The notes: generated from the sequence alone by a model not told the origin. A stretch of DNA of 64,000 nucleotides from Phyllobacterium lublinensis (GCF_020164435.1 NZ_JAIUDQ010000003.1:124001-188000), one strand, 5' to 3'; positions 18,939-28,733 are shown, counted from the stretch's first letter. Translations and numbers: made by a program.

Positions 18939-18981
18939 GATAAGACAATCCTATCAATAATTATTCCAAATACAATTGGAA
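18939..18981. promoter_or_regulatory. Candidate OxyR-binding region between oxyR and katA
   Basis: Two dyads lie in the divergent region: GATA-N9-TATC at 18939-18955, abutting the oxyR start, and TTCCAA-N6-TTGGAA at 18964-18981. The first resembles the half-sites of rhizobial OxyR operators (GATAG/CTATC-like). The whole region is AT-rich. An autoregulatory plus katA-activating site is inferred from position and symmetry only. Confidence 0.5.
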
Positions 18982-19079
18982 ACTATGATTAGAAAGGTTC
19001 TATTGTAAGGCGAGGGAGCGGCTGCCGAAGTGCGCCTGCGATTCCACCCGCCAAACACGAGATCAGAAGGGGAGAGCCA

Positions 19080-20576
19080 ATGGCTGACCGTCCGACATTG
19101 ACGACAACTGCCGGTGCGCCGGTATCAGACAACCAGAACAGTATCACCGCTGGCGAGCGCGGCCCCGTCCTGATGCAGGACTACCAGCTTCTGGAAAAGC
19201 TGGCTCACCAGAATCGCGAGCGCATCCCCGAGCGCGTCGTCCACGCCAAGGGCTGGGGTGCATTCGGCACGCTGAAGATCACCGGAGACATCTCGCGCTA
19301 CACCAAGGCGAAAGCCTTGCAACCCGGCGCGGAAACCCCACTTCTCCTGCGCTTTTCCACTGTCGCCGGTGAGCTCGGCGCCGCCGACGCGGAACGCGAC
19401 GTACGTGGTTTCGCGATCAAGTTCTACACCAGCGAAGGCAATTGGGATCTCGTTGGCAACAACACGCCAGTCTTCTTCGTGCGCGATCCGCTGAAGTTCC
19501 CCGATTTCATCCACACGCAGAAGCGCCATCCGCGCACTAACATGCGCTCCGCAACTGCCATGTGGGATTTCTGGTCGCTGTCGCCCGAAAGCCTGCATCA
19601 GGTCACCATCCTCATGTCGGATCGCGGCCTGCCAGTCGCCCCGATGTACATGAACGGCTATGGTTCGCACACCTATTCCTTCTGGAATGACAGCGGCGAG
19701 CGCTTCTGGGTCAAGTTCCACTTCAAGACCCAGCAGGGCCACAAGTTCTACACCAATGCCGAGGCCGAAAGCCTCATCGGCAAGACCCGCGAATCCTACC
19801 AGGAAGAATTGTTCGGCGGTATCGAGAAAGGTCAGTTCCCCAAATGGACCGTCCAGGTCCAGATCATGACCGAAGCGCAGGCGCAACAGACCTCCTACAA
19901 CCCCTTCGACCTGACCAAGGTCTGGCCGCATGGCGAGTTCCCGCCCATCGAGATCGGTGTCATGGAACTCAACCGCAACGCCGACAACTATTTTGCCGAA
20001 ATCGAGCAGGCAGCCTTCTCGCCGTCCAATATTGTGCCCGGTATCGGCCATTCGCCGGACAAGATGCTGCAGGCGCGCGTGTTCTCCTACGCGGACGCAC
20101 ACCGGTATCGCCTCGGTACCCACTATGAGGCGCTTCCGGTGAACGCACCCAAATGCCCGGTCCATCACTACCACAAGGACGGCCAGATGAATTTCTTCGG
20201 CCAGAAGACCGGCAATGTCGACGCCTATTACGAGCCGAACAGCTTCTCGGGTGCCGTCGAACAGCCATCGGCAAAAGAGCCGCCGCTGCCCGTCTCCGGC
20301 GCCGCGGATCGCTACAACCATCGTATCGGCAATGACGACTATGGTCAGGTAACGGCGCTGTTCAATCTGTTCGATGCCGCCCAACGGTCACGTTTGTTCT
20401 CCAACATTGCTGCGGCCATGGGCGGCGTACCGGGAGAGATCATCGAACGGCAGCTGGCACACTTCAAGCGGGTGCACCCCGCCTATGAAGCTGGCGTGCG
20501 CGCTGCATTGAAGGAAGCGCATGGCTATGAAGCCAATGCGATCTCCAATGAAGAGAAGAACGCCGCTGCCGAATAA
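19080..20576 (+). CDS. katA: Monofunctional haem catalase KatA
   Basis: A 498-residue small-subunit clade 3 catalase that disproportionates hydrogen peroxide. The distal His lies in [11 protein letters not shown], the catalytic Asn region in [12 protein letters not shown], and the proximal Tyr haem ligand in [14 protein letters not shown]; all are intact. The length fits small-subunit catalases of about 480-500 residues, without the flavodoxin-like C-terminal domain of large catalases. AGGGGAG lies 7 nt before ATG. Divergence from oxyR implies peroxide induction. Confidence 0.96.
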   Translation: MADRPTLTTTAGAPVSDNQNSITAGERGPVLMQDYQLLEKLAHQNRERIPERVVHAKGWGAFGTLKITGDISRYTKAKALQPGAETPLLLRFSTVAGELGAADAERDVRGFAIKFYTSEGNWDLVGNNTPVFFVRDPLKFPDFIHTQKRHPRTNMRSATAMWDFWSLSPESLHQVTILMSDRGLPVAPMYMNGYGSHTYSFWNDSGERFWVKFHFKTQQGHKFYTNAEAESLIGKTRESYQEELFGGIEKGQFPKWTVQVQIMTEAQAQQTSYNPFDLTKVWPHGEFPPIEIGVMELNRNADNYFAEIEQAAFSPSNIVPGIGHSPDKMLQARVFSYADAHRYRLGTHYEALPVNAPKCPVHHYHKDGQMNFFGQKTGNVDAYYEPNSFSGAVEQPSAKEPPLPVSGAADRYNHRIGNDDYGQVTALFNLFDAAQRSRLFSNIAAAMGGVPGEIIERQLAHFKRVHPAYEAGVRAALKEAHGYEANAISNEEKNAAAE

Positions 20577-20682
20577 TCTAAGGCGTTTACTATCCCCGCG
20601 TGGGGTCTGAAGGCGGGCGAGACGAGTGGCTCGCCCAGAAAGACGGAGCAAAGCGAAAATCGCTGCTGCTACTGACATTAAG

Positions 20683-20709
20683 AAAGCCGGGGCTTGATGC
20701 TCCGGCTTT
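20683..20709 (+). terminator. Hairpin downstream of katA
   Basis: The arms AAAGCCGG (20683-20690) and CCGGCTTT (20702-20709) with an additional inner GC/GC pairing, followed by TCCTTTATTG, form a plausible intrinsic terminator before rsmB. A weaker 7-bp hairpin GGGCGAG / CTCGCCC (20615-20636) lies closer to the katA stop. Confidence 0.55.
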
Positions 20710-20764
20710 CCTTTATTGTCGTGGCCATGTATGCGAAGCCCACAATAGTAAAAAAGGAATGCTC

Positions 20765-22054
20765 ATGCGACTTGGTGGACGCCTGCAGGCGGCAATCGAA
20801 GTTCTCGATGATATTGAAAACCGCAAGCGGCCAGCTTCGGATGCACTGAAGGACTGGGGCCTGTCGCATCGTTTTGCTGGCGCGGGTGACCGCGCGGTCA
20901 TTGGCAATATCGTCTACGACGCCCTGCGGCGGAAACTTTCGCTTGGCTGGCGCATGGACAGCGACGCTGCCCGCCACATCGCCTTTGGCGTCCTGCTGTC
21001 GGATGCGGAACTCGCCATTGAAGATATCAACATGGCGCTGGATGGCGACAAGTTTGCGCCCGAACCGCTGGAGGCCGAGCGGCTGGCCATCTGGGCATCG
21101 CGGGATCTGGCCGAGGCACCCGACCACGTTCGTGCTGATGTGCCGGAGTGGTGCGTTCCGCATTTCCAGGACATTTTCAATGGTACATGGGTAGCCGAAG
21201 CCGCCGCGCTCAGCGATCGCCCCCCGGTCGATCTGCGGGTGAATACGCTGAAAGCGGATCGGGAAAAGGTGTTGAAGGAGCTTGCGCGCGCGGGCGCCGG
21301 TCCGGCACCCCTGTTGGAAACGGCCGTGCGCGTGCCGCCGTTGCGCGCCATGGGGCGCCATCCAAATGTGCAGGCAGAACCTGCGTTCCAACGCGGCCTC
21401 TTTGAAGTACAGGATCTTGGCTCGCAACTGGCGGCCAAGCTCAGCGGCGCCAAGGCCGGCGAACAGGTGCTCGACTATTGTGCCGGTGCCGGGGGCAAGA
21501 CGCTCGCCCTGGCCGCCGAAATGGGCAACAAGGGCCAGATCCATGCATATGATGCGGAGCGTGCCCGGCTCGCCCCCATCTTCGACCGGCTGAAGCGCGC
21601 AGGCGTACGCAATGCGCAGGCCCATGCCAATGTTGCGGACCTTGCCGCCCTCGAAGGCCAGATGGACCTCGTTCTCGTCGATGCGCCTTGCACCGGATCG
21701 GGCACATGGCGGCGCCGTCCGGATGCCAAGTGGCGCCTCAGTGACCAGCAGCTCGAACGCCGTGAGGTCGAACAACGTCAAGTGCTCGACGCTGCAAAGG
21801 CCTATGTGAAGCCCGGCGGCCGACTGGTCTACATCACCTGCTCGCTGTTCGCGCCGGAAAACGGCAAGCAGGTCAGCGCCTTTCTGCAGTCGAACGACGG
21901 ATACAGCAGAGTTGACACGCAGCCCTTGTGGGATCAAGCCGTATCGGCAACATCGGAATACAAGCCGCTGTTCAAGGATGAAACCGCGGTTCTCTCCCCT
22001 CTGTCGACATCCACAGATGGCTTCTTCATTTCGGTTCTCAGGCGCGAAAAATAA
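20765..22054 (+). CDS. rsmB: RsmB/NOP-family 16S rRNA (cytosine-C5) methyltransferase
   Basis: A 429-residue protein. An N-terminal NusB-like helical part (residues 1-130) is followed by the Rossmann methyltransferase domain with VLDYCAGAGGKTLALA (SAM binding), DAPCTGSGTWRR and ITCSLFAPEN, the latter two carrying the paired cysteines that perform C5-methylation. This matches RsmB (m5C967 of 16S rRNA), although alphaproteobacteria hold more than one paralogue. AAGGA lies 6 nt before ATG 20765; an ATG at 20759 falls inside that site. Confidence 0.88.
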   Translation: MRLGGRLQAAIEVLDDIENRKRPASDALKDWGLSHRFAGAGDRAVIGNIVYDALRRKLSLGWRMDSDAARHIAFGVLLSDAELAIEDINMALDGDKFAPEPLEAERLAIWASRDLAEAPDHVRADVPEWCVPHFQDIFNGTWVAEAAALSDRPPVDLRVNTLKADREKVLKELARAGAGPAPLLETAVRVPPLRAMGRHPNVQAEPAFQRGLFEVQDLGSQLAAKLSGAKAGEQVLDYCAGAGGKTLALAAEMGNKGQIHAYDAERARLAPIFDRLKRAGVRNAQAHANVADLAALEGQMDLVLVDAPCTGSGTWRRRPDAKWRLSDQQLERREVEQRQVLDAAKAYVKPGGRLVYITCSLFAPENGKQVSAFLQSNDGYSRVDTQPLWDQAVSATSEYKPLFKDETAVLSPLSTSTDGFFISVLRREK

Positions 22055-22093
22055 CGATACAAAAAGGACAGCTTAACCGAAGAGAGGTCACGC

Positions 22094-22549
22094 ATGTCCC
22101 GTTCGCAGGCGCTTCTGTTGTTTCTCGTATTGGTTGTCGGCGGTGGTCTCGCCATAGGTTATCTCACCTTGCCGGGTGAATGGTACGCCGGGCTGGTCAA
22201 GCCCTCTTTCAACCCGCCGAATTGGGTGTTCGCGCCAGTGTGGACGGTCCTCTACATTCTCATCGCCATTGCCGGCTGGCGGGTATGGGACCACGAGCTT
22301 ACTGCTCCGCAGCAGTTCTGGTGGGCGCAGCTGGTCCTTAATTTCCTCTGGTCGCCGACTTTCTTTGGCCTGCAGCAGATGGGGCTGGCCCTGGTGGTCA
22401 TTGTGCTTCTGCTTCTGGCTATTCTCGGCTTCATCCTGGCAAGCTGGAAATCCGAACAGACATCGGCGCTACTGTTCCTGCCTTATCTCTTGTGGGTAGC
22501 GTTTGCGACGCTCCTCAACGCTTCACTCTGGATGCTCAATGCAGGATGA
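22094..22549 (+). CDS. tspO: TspO/MBR-family tryptophan-rich sensory protein
   Basis: A 151-residue protein with five predicted membrane helices. The hallmark region is KPSFNPPNWVFAPVWTVLYI at residues 36-55, followed by the second-half VLNFLWSPTFFGL, matching bacterial homologues of the mitochondrial translocator protein that bind tetrapyrroles and respond to oxidative stress. GAGAGG lies 8 nt before ATG. The last 11 nt overlap the next gene, so the two are coupled. Confidence 0.9.
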   Translation: MSRSQALLLFLVLVVGGGLAIGYLTLPGEWYAGLVKPSFNPPNWVFAPVWTVLYILIAIAGWRVWDHELTAPQQFWWAQLVLNFLWSPTFFGLQQMGLALVVIVLLLLAILGFILASWKSEQTSALLFLPYLLWVAFATLLNASLWMLNAG

Positions 22550-23189
22550 CATGTTGGCTTACCTGACGCCGCTCGCCGGCAAACGCGTACTCTTTGCGAT
22601 GGCAGTGGATGCGGAATACGGGCCGCATCTGCAGCGGCTATTCACGCCCCTGGTCACCGGCGTCGGGCCCGTGGAAGCGGCCGTAAGCGTGTCGGCCACA
22701 CTCGCCAGCCTAGCCGCCAACCGCTCGCTCCCGGATCTCGTCGTATCGCTGGGATCGGCGGGGTCGCGAACCTTGGAGCAGGCGGAAGTCTATCAGGTTA
22801 CCAGTGTTTCCTACCGCGACATGGATGCGTCGGCCCTCGGTTTCAAGAAGGGCGCAACACCCTTCCTCGACATTCCGGTTACGGTGCCGCTGCGCCACCG
22901 GATCCCCGGCGTCAAGGAAGCGTCGCTCTCGACCGGTGCAAATATTGTTTCCGGCAAGGCTTATGAGCTGATTGACGCCGACATGGTCGAGATGGAGACC
23001 TTCGCCGTACTTCGGGCCTGCCAGCGTTTCGAATTGCCGCTCATCGGCCTGCGCGGCATTTCGGATGGCGCCGCCGAACTGCGCCACTTGAGCGACTGGA
23101 CGCAATATCTGCATGTGATCGATGAGAAGCTGGCAGTCGCTGTCGAGGCAATGGCCGCAGCGATCGCAGACAGGACAATTTCAATCTGA
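22539..23189 (+). CDS. MTA/SAH nucleosidase-like phosphorylase superfamily protein
   Basis: A 216-residue protein of the PNP/UDP family. AMAVDAEYGPHL, TGVGPVEAAVS, VSLGSAGS, the central DIPVTVPL, and VEMETFAVLRACQ with a following SDGA are the expected sequence of 5'-methylthioadenosine/S-adenosylhomocysteine nucleosidases; the catalytic Asp and the purine-binding Glu are present. It would cleave MTA/SAH for methionine and purine salvage. ATG 22539 overlaps the end of tspO; ATG 22551 with AGGA upstream is an alternative. guaA follows after 170 bp. Confidence 0.84.
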   Translation: MQDDMLAYLTPLAGKRVLFAMAVDAEYGPHLQRLFTPLVTGVGPVEAAVSVSATLASLAANRSLPDLVVSLGSAGSRTLEQAEVYQVTSVSYRDMDASALGFKKGATPFLDIPVTVPLRHRIPGVKEASLSTGANIVSGKAYELIDADMVEMETFAVLRACQRFELPLIGLRGISDGAAELRHLSDWTQYLHVIDEKLAVAVEAMAAAIADRTISI

Positions 23190-23220
23190 ATTTTATGCAA
23201 GGCCATCAGCTTGAACAAAT

Positions 23221-23235
23221 GGGTGGTGACCACCC
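23221..23235 (+). terminator. Short palindrome after the nucleosidase gene
   Basis: GGGTGGT and ACCACCC are separated by a single G. It lies 31 nt after the stop. There is no T run, so it may be an incidental palindrome or part of the guaA upstream region. Confidence 0.25.
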
Positions 23236-23359
23236 TTGAACGTTCGATCCGCCAATAGCAATGGAGTGCTTCATCCATTCTGTGAACCAACGGAATCACT
23301 TTTTCAGTCACTTGCGGTAACCCATTGCGCCGACTCGACATTTGCTTTAAAGGCCCGCC

Positions 23360-24922
23360 ATGAACACGCCCACTCATCCCGATACAGTCCTCATCGTCGA
23401 TTTCGGCAGCCAGGTTACGCAGCTGATTGCCCGCCGCGTGCGCGAAGCCGGTGTCTATTCCGAGATCGTCCCGTTCCAATCCGCTGATGAGGCTTTCCGC
23501 CGCATCAAGCCAAAGGCGGTCATTCTTTCCGGCAGCCCGCATTCGACCGTCGATATCGGCAGTCCCCGCGCACCGCAGGAAGTCTTCGAATCCGATATTC
23601 CGGTTCTCGGCATTTGCTATGGCGAACAGACCATGTGCGCCCAGCTTGGCGGCAAGGTCGAAGGCGGTCATCATCGCGAGTTCGGCCGCGCCTTCCTGGA
23701 CATCCAGGAAGATTGCGCGCTGTTCGACGGTGTCTGGGCCAAGGGCACACGGCATCAGGTGTGGATGAGCCACGGCGATCGCGTCGTCGAAATCCCCGAG
23801 GGTTTCAAGGTTGTCGGCACATCCACCGGCGCCCCCTTTGCGGCGATTGCCGATGAAGCGCGCAAGTACTACGCCGTGCAGTTCCATCCGGAAGTGGTGC
23901 ACACGCCCGACGGGGCCAAGCTCCTTGAAAATTTCGTCCACCGCATTGCCGGCATCAAGGGCGACTGGACGATGTCCGCCTATCGCGAGCAGGCCATAAA
24001 TGCCATCCGCAAGCAGGTCGGCGACAAGAAGGTTATCTGCGCACTTTCCGGCGGGGTCGATTCGTCGGTGGCTGCGCTGCTTATCCACGAGGCGGTTGGC
24101 GATCAGCTGACCTGTATCCTCGTCGACCACGGCCTGATGCGCAAGAACGAGGCCGCAGAGGTCGTCAAGATGTTCCGCGAACACTACAATTTGCCGCTCA
24201 TCCTCGTCGATGCCTCCGAACGCTTCATCGGTGCACTTGAGGGCGAATCCGATCCTGAGAAAAAGCGCAAGACGATTGGCAGGCTCTTCATCGAAGTCTT
24301 TGAGGAAGAAGCGAAAAAGCTCGGTGGTGCCGATTTCCTAGCACAGGGCACGCTTTATCCCGATGTGATCGAGAGCGTTTCCTTCACCGGCGGTCCGTCG
24401 GTAACCATCAAGTCGCACCATAATGTCGGCGGTCTGCCGGAACGCATGAACATGAAGCTCGTGGAGCCGCTGCGCGAGCTCTTCAAGGACGAGGTTCGCG
24501 TTCTCGGCAAGGAACTCGGATTGCCGGACCATTTCATCGGCCGCCATCCTTTCCCGGGGCCGGGTCTTGCAATCCGCTGCCCGGGCGGCATTACGCGCGA
24601 AAAACTGGAAATCCTGCGTGAGGCCGATGCGGTCTATCTCGACGAGATCCGCAAGGCCGGGCTCTACGACGTCATCTGGCAGGCCTTTGCCGTGCTTCTG
24701 CCCGTGCAGACCGTTGGCGTCATGGGCGATGGCCGCACCTATGAGTTCGTCTGTGCCCTGCGGGCGGTGACGTCGGTCGACGGCATGACTGCCGACTTCT
24801 ATCACTACGACATGAGTTTCCTCGGCCAGGCAGCAACGCGCATCATCAACGAGGTCAAGGGCATCAACCGTGTCGTCTATGACGTCACCTCGAAGCCACC
24901 CGGCACCATCGAGTGGGAGTGA
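23360..24922 (+). CDS. guaA: GMP synthase (glutamine-hydrolysing)
   Basis: A 520-residue enzyme converting XMP to GMP with glutamine as ammonia source. The N-terminal class I amidotransferase has its nucleophile Cys in [10 protein letters not shown] and His/Glu in [10 protein letters not shown]; the PP-loop ATP pyrophosphatase motif is [13 protein letters not shown] near residue 233; the C-terminal dimerisation domain ends in the KPPGTIEWE consensus. Everything is full length. With guaB in the same window it completes the IMP to GMP branch. Confidence 0.97.
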   Translation: MNTPTHPDTVLIVDFGSQVTQLIARRVREAGVYSEIVPFQSADEAFRRIKPKAVILSGSPHSTVDIGSPRAPQEVFESDIPVLGICYGEQTMCAQLGGKVEGGHHREFGRAFLDIQEDCALFDGVWAKGTRHQVWMSHGDRVVEIPEGFKVVGTSTGAPFAAIADEARKYYAVQFHPEVVHTPDGAKLLENFVHRIAGIKGDWTMSAYREQAINAIRKQVGDKKVICALSGGVDSSVAALLIHEAVGDQLTCILVDHGLMRKNEAAEVVKMFREHYNLPLILVDASERFIGALEGESDPEKKRKTIGRLFIEVFEEEAKKLGGADFLAQGTLYPDVIESVSFTGGPSVTIKSHHNVGGLPERMNMKLVEPLRELFKDEVRVLGKELGLPDHFIGRHPFPGPGLAIRCPGGITREKLEILREADAVYLDEIRKAGLYDVIWQAFAVLLPVQTVGVMGDGRTYEFVCALRAVTSVDGMTADFYHYDMSFLGQAATRIINEVKGINRVVYDVTSKPPGTIEWE

Positions 24923-24926
24923 TTCA

Positions 24927-24954
24927 GGCCAATCCGAGGGTATCCGGATTGGCC
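24927..24954 (+). terminator. Hairpin after guaA
   Basis: A perfect 10-bp stem GGCCAATCCG / CGGATTGGCC with an 8-nt loop lies 5 nt after the guaA stop. No T run follows, but the strength and placement suggest the mRNA 3' end. Confidence 0.55.
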
Positions 24955-25179
24955 ATGGGGCTCAGCCGTCATATCCCCCACACATTGGTTGGGCCGGCGC
25001 TGCATTAGATCGCTGCGCGCATGGGATTGACGATCTCAGCTCCGACGAAATCCTTCTTATTGTCAGTTACCGCCATTGAGCTGCCAGACCCACCCCGCCG
25101 GTCTCCGTCCGGGCGGTGACTCCTGTTCAGTTGAACAATTAGCATTGACTAATGAATTAGTGGAAGCTAATGATTGTTC

Positions 25180-25509
25180 ATGATCGAAGCTGCATCCATT
25201 ACCACTGTCATGCGCGCACTTGCCGATCCCACGCGGCGGGCGCTGTTCGAGCGGGTGGCGAACGCCGAGGAGATCACCGTGGTCGAACTGACCCGGGGCA
25301 GTGGTGTGACGCAGGGGGCCATCTCCCAGCACCTCAAATCACTGAAACAAGCCGGGCTCGTCGCCGAACGGCCCGATGGCCGCAAGGTCTATTACCGTGC
25401 CGATCCTCAAGGACTTGAGCCGCTTTTTGACTGGATGAGCCACTACGGCGTCTTCTGGCGCGAACGGTTTTCCAGTCTCCGTAGCCTTTTGAAGGAGATC
25501 GATCCATGA
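25180..25509 (+). CDS. ArsR-family winged-helix regulator
   Basis: A 109-residue ArsR/SmtB-type repressor. MRALADPTRRALFERVANAE and VTQGAISQHLKSLKQAGLV form the winged HTH. The metal-binding ELCVCDL-type motif is absent, so it probably senses something other than As/Cd/Zn by the classic site; such regulators commonly pair with SRPBCC proteins. No strong ribosome site precedes ATG 25180. Its stop overlaps the SRPBCC gene by 4 nt, giving a regulator-effector operon. Confidence 0.87.
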   Translation: MIEAASITTVMRALADPTRRALFERVANAEEITVVELTRGSGVTQGAISQHLKSLKQAGLVAERPDGRKVYYRADPQGLEPLFDWMSHYGVFWRERFSSLRSLLKEIDP

Positions 25510-25985
25510 ACGACGCCGCATTGAAATTCCAAACGCAGGACATTGTCGTCGATGAAATCTTTCCGCATGCGCCGGAGACGATCTGGATGACACTGACGAG
25601 CGGCGAACTGATGGCCCGCTGGATCATGGAACCGACAGGCTTCGCACCCGTGGAGGGCCAGGACTTCACGTTTCAGACGACGCCGGCGGGCGCCTGGGAT
25701 GGGGTCATTCATTGCCGGGTTCTGGAAGTCGTTCCGAACGAACGTTTCGTCTATGCCTGGAAAGGCGGACACGAGAGCAACGACGGTTATGGCTCGAAGC
25801 TCGACACCGTGGTCGCCTTCATGCTTTCGCGAGTGGCAAACGGCACCCGCCTTCGTCTCGTCCATTCCGGCTTCGTACTGCCGAAGAACGAGACTGCCTT
25901 CCGGAACATGAGCGATGGCTGGAAGAAGGTCGTCCACAACCTCGACGCGATTGCCGCGGAACAGGGTTCATCAAAGAAGCATTGA
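25506..25985 (+). CDS. SRPBCC / AHSA1-like protein
   Basis: A 159-residue START-like fold protein of the SRPBCC (AHSA1, activator of Hsp90 ATPase homologue) group. FPHAPETIWMTLTSGELMARWIME is the characteristic entry, followed by VEGQDFTFQTTPAG and a C-terminal helix GWKKVVHNLDAI. It binds hydrophobic ligands in a cavity; the function of bacterial members paired with ArsR regulators is generally unknown. GAAGGAG is 10 nt before ATG. It is cotranscribed with the regulator. Confidence 0.85.
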   Translation: MNDAALKFQTQDIVVDEIFPHAPETIWMTLTSGELMARWIMEPTGFAPVEGQDFTFQTTPAGAWDGVIHCRVLEVVPNERFVYAWKGGHESNDGYGSKLDTVVAFMLSRVANGTRLRLVHSGFVLPKNETAFRNMSDGWKKVVHNLDAIAAEQGSSKKH

Positions 25986-26052
25986 GGGCCTGACCCTCAC
26001 AGTCACATGCGAAGATCTTTCGGGGGATCCAACGACACGAAGGAGAAAAGCA

Positions 26053-26805
26053 ATGACCAACCACATCACCGGCACACGCGACGAGTGGCTTGCGGCCCGG
26101 CTGGCGCTGCTGAAGGAAGAGAAGGAACTGACGCGGCGTAGTGACGAGGTCGCCCGGCGGCGGCAGGAACTGCCATGGGTGCGTATCGACAAGGATTACC
26201 GGTTCGACACCGATGAAGGAAGCGCGTCGCTCAAGGACCTCTTCGGCGGGCGCTCGCAGCTCCTCATGTATCACTTCATGTTCGGCCCTGACTACAAGGC
26301 CGGATGTCCGTCCTGCTCGGCGATTGCCGACGGGTTCAATGGCATCGTCGTCCATCTGCAGAACCACGATGTCGCCTTTACGGCAGTGTCCCGCGCACCC
26401 TTGGCCAAGCTGCAGGCCTACAAGCAGCGCCTGGACTGGACCTTTCCCTGGGCATCCTCGGCCGGCAGCGACTTCAATTTCGATTTCCATACGTCGTTCA
26501 CATTGGAGCAACAACGCGAGGGCATCGAATACAACTACGTGCGGGAACCGAAACTGGACGCCGCCCCGGCAGGGGATGCCGCCTTTGCGGCCATGTCAGG
26601 GACCGATCCCGACACCTATGCGCGCGAGAGGCCGGGGATCAGCGCCTTCGTGCTCGACGACGGCGCCGTCTACCACACCTATTCCGCCTATGCGCGCGGT
26701 GTGGACGGAATCTGGGCCATGTATCAGTGGTTCGACCGCGCACCCCGGGGCCGCAACGAGGATGGCATCTGGTGGCGCCGCCACGACGAATACGACAAAG
26801 GTTGA
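26053..26805 (+). CDS. DUF899-family thioredoxin-like protein
   Basis: A 250-residue DUF899 protein. EEKELTRRSDEVARRRQELPW near the N-terminus, then LLMYHFMFGPDYKAGCPSCS with a CxxC (C-P-S-C) pair, and a C-terminal VYHTYSAYARGVDGIW are typical of this thioredoxin-like family, found across proteobacteria with no settled function. AAGGAGA precedes ATG 26053. It follows the SRPBCC gene by 67 nt and may share its transcript. Confidence 0.85.
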   Translation: MTNHITGTRDEWLAARLALLKEEKELTRRSDEVARRRQELPWVRIDKDYRFDTDEGSASLKDLFGGRSQLLMYHFMFGPDYKAGCPSCSAIADGFNGIVVHLQNHDVAFTAVSRAPLAKLQAYKQRLDWTFPWASSAGSDFNFDFHTSFTLEQQREGIEYNYVREPKLDAAPAGDAAFAAMSGTDPDTYARERPGISAFVLDDGAVYHTYSAYARGVDGIWAMYQWFDRAPRGRNEDGIWWRRHDEYDKG

Positions 26806-26913
26806 GCGTCCCGTTTCAGCCAAGGCATGCTCGGATTTGCATTGCGGCAGGCAACTGCACCCGCCGCTGGAGGAAAGTCGCAACCCCGAAGGGGTCAGCA
26901 CAGGAGAGATAGC

Positions 26914-27327
26914 ATGAGCAAGACATATACCGGCGGCTGCGCCTGCGGCGCGATCCATTACGAAATCTCTGCCGAACAGGTGATCATGAATGACTGCCAA
27001 TGCCGCGACTGTCAGCGGCGCAGCGGCACCGGTCATGGTTCCTACCTGACCTTCGTGGATGCCGATGTGAAGCTCGATGGCGAAGCCAAGCAATGGAATG
27101 TCGCCGGCGAGAGCGGCAACACCAAATCGCATGCCTTCTGTCCGGCCTGTGGGGCACCGGTCTATCTGACGTTTGCTGGCATGCCGAACCTCTTCACTGT
27201 GCACGCGGCGAGCCTCGACGATCCGCACCTGTACAAGCCGCAAATGGTGACATACCGCATTCGTGGTTACGACTGGGACAAAACCGATCCGGCCCTGCCG
27301 CATTTCGACAAGATGCCGTCGATGTAG
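26914..27327 (+). CDS. GFA-family (glutathione-dependent formaldehyde-activating-like) zinc protein
   Basis: A 137-residue protein of the GFA/CENP-V family. Cysteines in GGCACGAIHY, NDCQCRDCQRRSG and FCPACGAPVY provide the structural zinc ligands. Members are related to glutathione-dependent formaldehyde-activating enzyme, but most are of unknown activity. CAGGAGAG precedes ATG 26914. It closes a run of four same-strand genes starting with the ArsR regulator. Confidence 0.85.
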   Translation: MSKTYTGGCACGAIHYEISAEQVIMNDCQCRDCQRRSGTGHGSYLTFVDADVKLDGEAKQWNVAGESGNTKSHAFCPACGAPVYLTFAGMPNLFTVHAASLDDPHLYKPQMVTYRIRGYDWDKTDPALPHFDKMPSM

Positions 27328-27422
27328 AGGCGAGCGCAATCCAGGCCAACGATCACTCAAAATAACCAACCGATCAAATTTATTGGCTTGTCACTGCACC
27401 GGGCGGCGATATTGTCCGCCGC

Positions 27423-28583
27423 ATGCGTCCTCCCAGCTCCACTCCTGTCCGGCTTGCCCTGGGCGGTCTCGTCGCCATGGCCATCGGCATGGGTATCGGC
27501 CGATTCATTTTCACGCCGATCCTGCCCGGCATGATGACCGAACTTGGCCTTACGCCCGGCGATGCGGGCATCATCGCCTCGGCCAATTATGTCGGCTATC
27601 TGCTGGGCGCGGTCATTGCGGGTTTTGGCTGGGCATCGGGCATCGAACGGCCGCTGGTGTATATGTCGATTGGTGCAAGCGCGGCCCTGTGCCTCGCCAT
27701 GAGCATCAGCGACGGCGTTGTCATGTTCTCCATCGTCAGGTTTTTTGCCGGGGTGGCGAGCGCATTCATGCTGGTATTCACCGCAACGATCGTCTTCAGT
27801 CACCTCGCGGCGGCCAATCGCCAGGATTTGCAGGCCGTGCACTTTGGCGGCGTCGGCACTGGCATAGCCCTTTCCTCGCTGCTCGTCGCATTCAGTTCCG
27901 CCGGCGGCTATGGCTGGCGGGAGAACTGGGTAGCCGCCGCGATACTGTCGGCCCTCGGACTTCTCGTGGTCTTGACCTTGATCAGGCAGGGACCTGTGCG
28001 CACTGGCACTTCCGAAGCCGAGCCGCCGGTCAGCTGGACCTCGGCCTTTGTCAAGATCAACATCGCCTACGGCATATTCGGCTTTGGCTACATCATCACG
28101 GCAACCTTCATCATCGCGATCGTGCGCTCCAGCAATGGCGGAACCTGGATGGAAGCTCTGGTCTGGCTCGTCACTGGGGCTTGCGGTGCGGTTTCCGTAT
28201 GGTTGTGGACGCCCCTCCTGCGACGGGTCGGGCCATTCGTTGCGCTGGCGCTCGGCTGCGCAGTACAGGCGGTTGGCGTGGCTGCCAGTGTTGTCCTCCC
28301 ATCTCCGGCCGGGCCGTTGCTCGGCGGTATCCTGCTCGGATTGACGTTCATCGTCATCACCGCATTCGGTTTCCAGGCGGGACGGGTCCTGCTTCCGCAC
28401 TCTCCCCGCCGGGTCATGGCGGTCATGACTGCGGCTTTCGGCATTGGCCAGATCATTGGTCCGTTGGCTGCAGGTTACCTCGCCAACATCACCGGTGATT
28501 TCACTTTTGCCACGCTCCTTGCGGCGGCGAGCCTTGTTGTAGCATCGATGTTCGCCTTTTCGGCCGGCCGCCAGCAAGGGTAA
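27423..28583 (+). CDS. YbfB/YjiJ-type MFS transporter
   Basis: A 386-residue multi-pass membrane protein. GGLVAMAIGMGIGRFIFTPI and the segment SANYVGYLLGAVIAGFGWAS are signatures of the YbfB/YjiJ branch of the major facilitator superfamily, which usually has 12 helices and an unknown substrate. The C-terminal half has FQAGRVLLPHSPRRVMAVM and GQIIGPLAAGYLA. It stands about 95 nt after the GFA gene. No partner is visible. Confidence 0.82.
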   Translation: MRPPSSTPVRLALGGLVAMAIGMGIGRFIFTPILPGMMTELGLTPGDAGIIASANYVGYLLGAVIAGFGWASGIERPLVYMSIGASAALCLAMSISDGVVMFSIVRFFAGVASAFMLVFTATIVFSHLAAANRQDLQAVHFGGVGTGIALSSLLVAFSSAGGYGWRENWVAAAILSALGLLVVLTLIRQGPVRTGTSEAEPPVSWTSAFVKINIAYGIFGFGYIITATFIIAIVRSSNGGTWMEALVWLVTGACGAVSVWLWTPLLRRVGPFVALALGCAVQAVGVAASVVLPSPAGPLLGGILLGLTFIVITAFGFQAGRVLLPHSPRRVMAVMTAAFGIGQIIGPLAAGYLANITGDFTFATLLAAASLVVASMFAFSAGRQQG

Positions 28584-28733
28584 GTACCGACGCGGCACAC
28601 CATCAGGAACTGGTGGATCGCAACGACAGTCTTCGGACGTGCATTTCATACCTCGCTGCAATGAACCCACAGCCCTCATGGTGAGCCCCGTCGAACCACG
28701 CGCGGCAGGCCCCGCAGTTGGCTCCAAACATTA

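Noticed and set aside
19125..20384. A 419-codon minus-strand frame
   Set aside because: Antisense of katA, an unmistakable catalase.
20678..21937. A 419-codon minus-strand frame
   Set aside because: Antisense of rsmB; no ribosome site or motif.
22961..24184. A 407-codon minus-strand frame
   Set aside because: Antisense of guaA.
27357..28727. A 456-codon minus-strand frame
   Set aside because: Antisense of the YbfB-like MFS gene; very polar, Arg/Asp/Gly-rich product typical of antisense translation of hydrophobic proteins.
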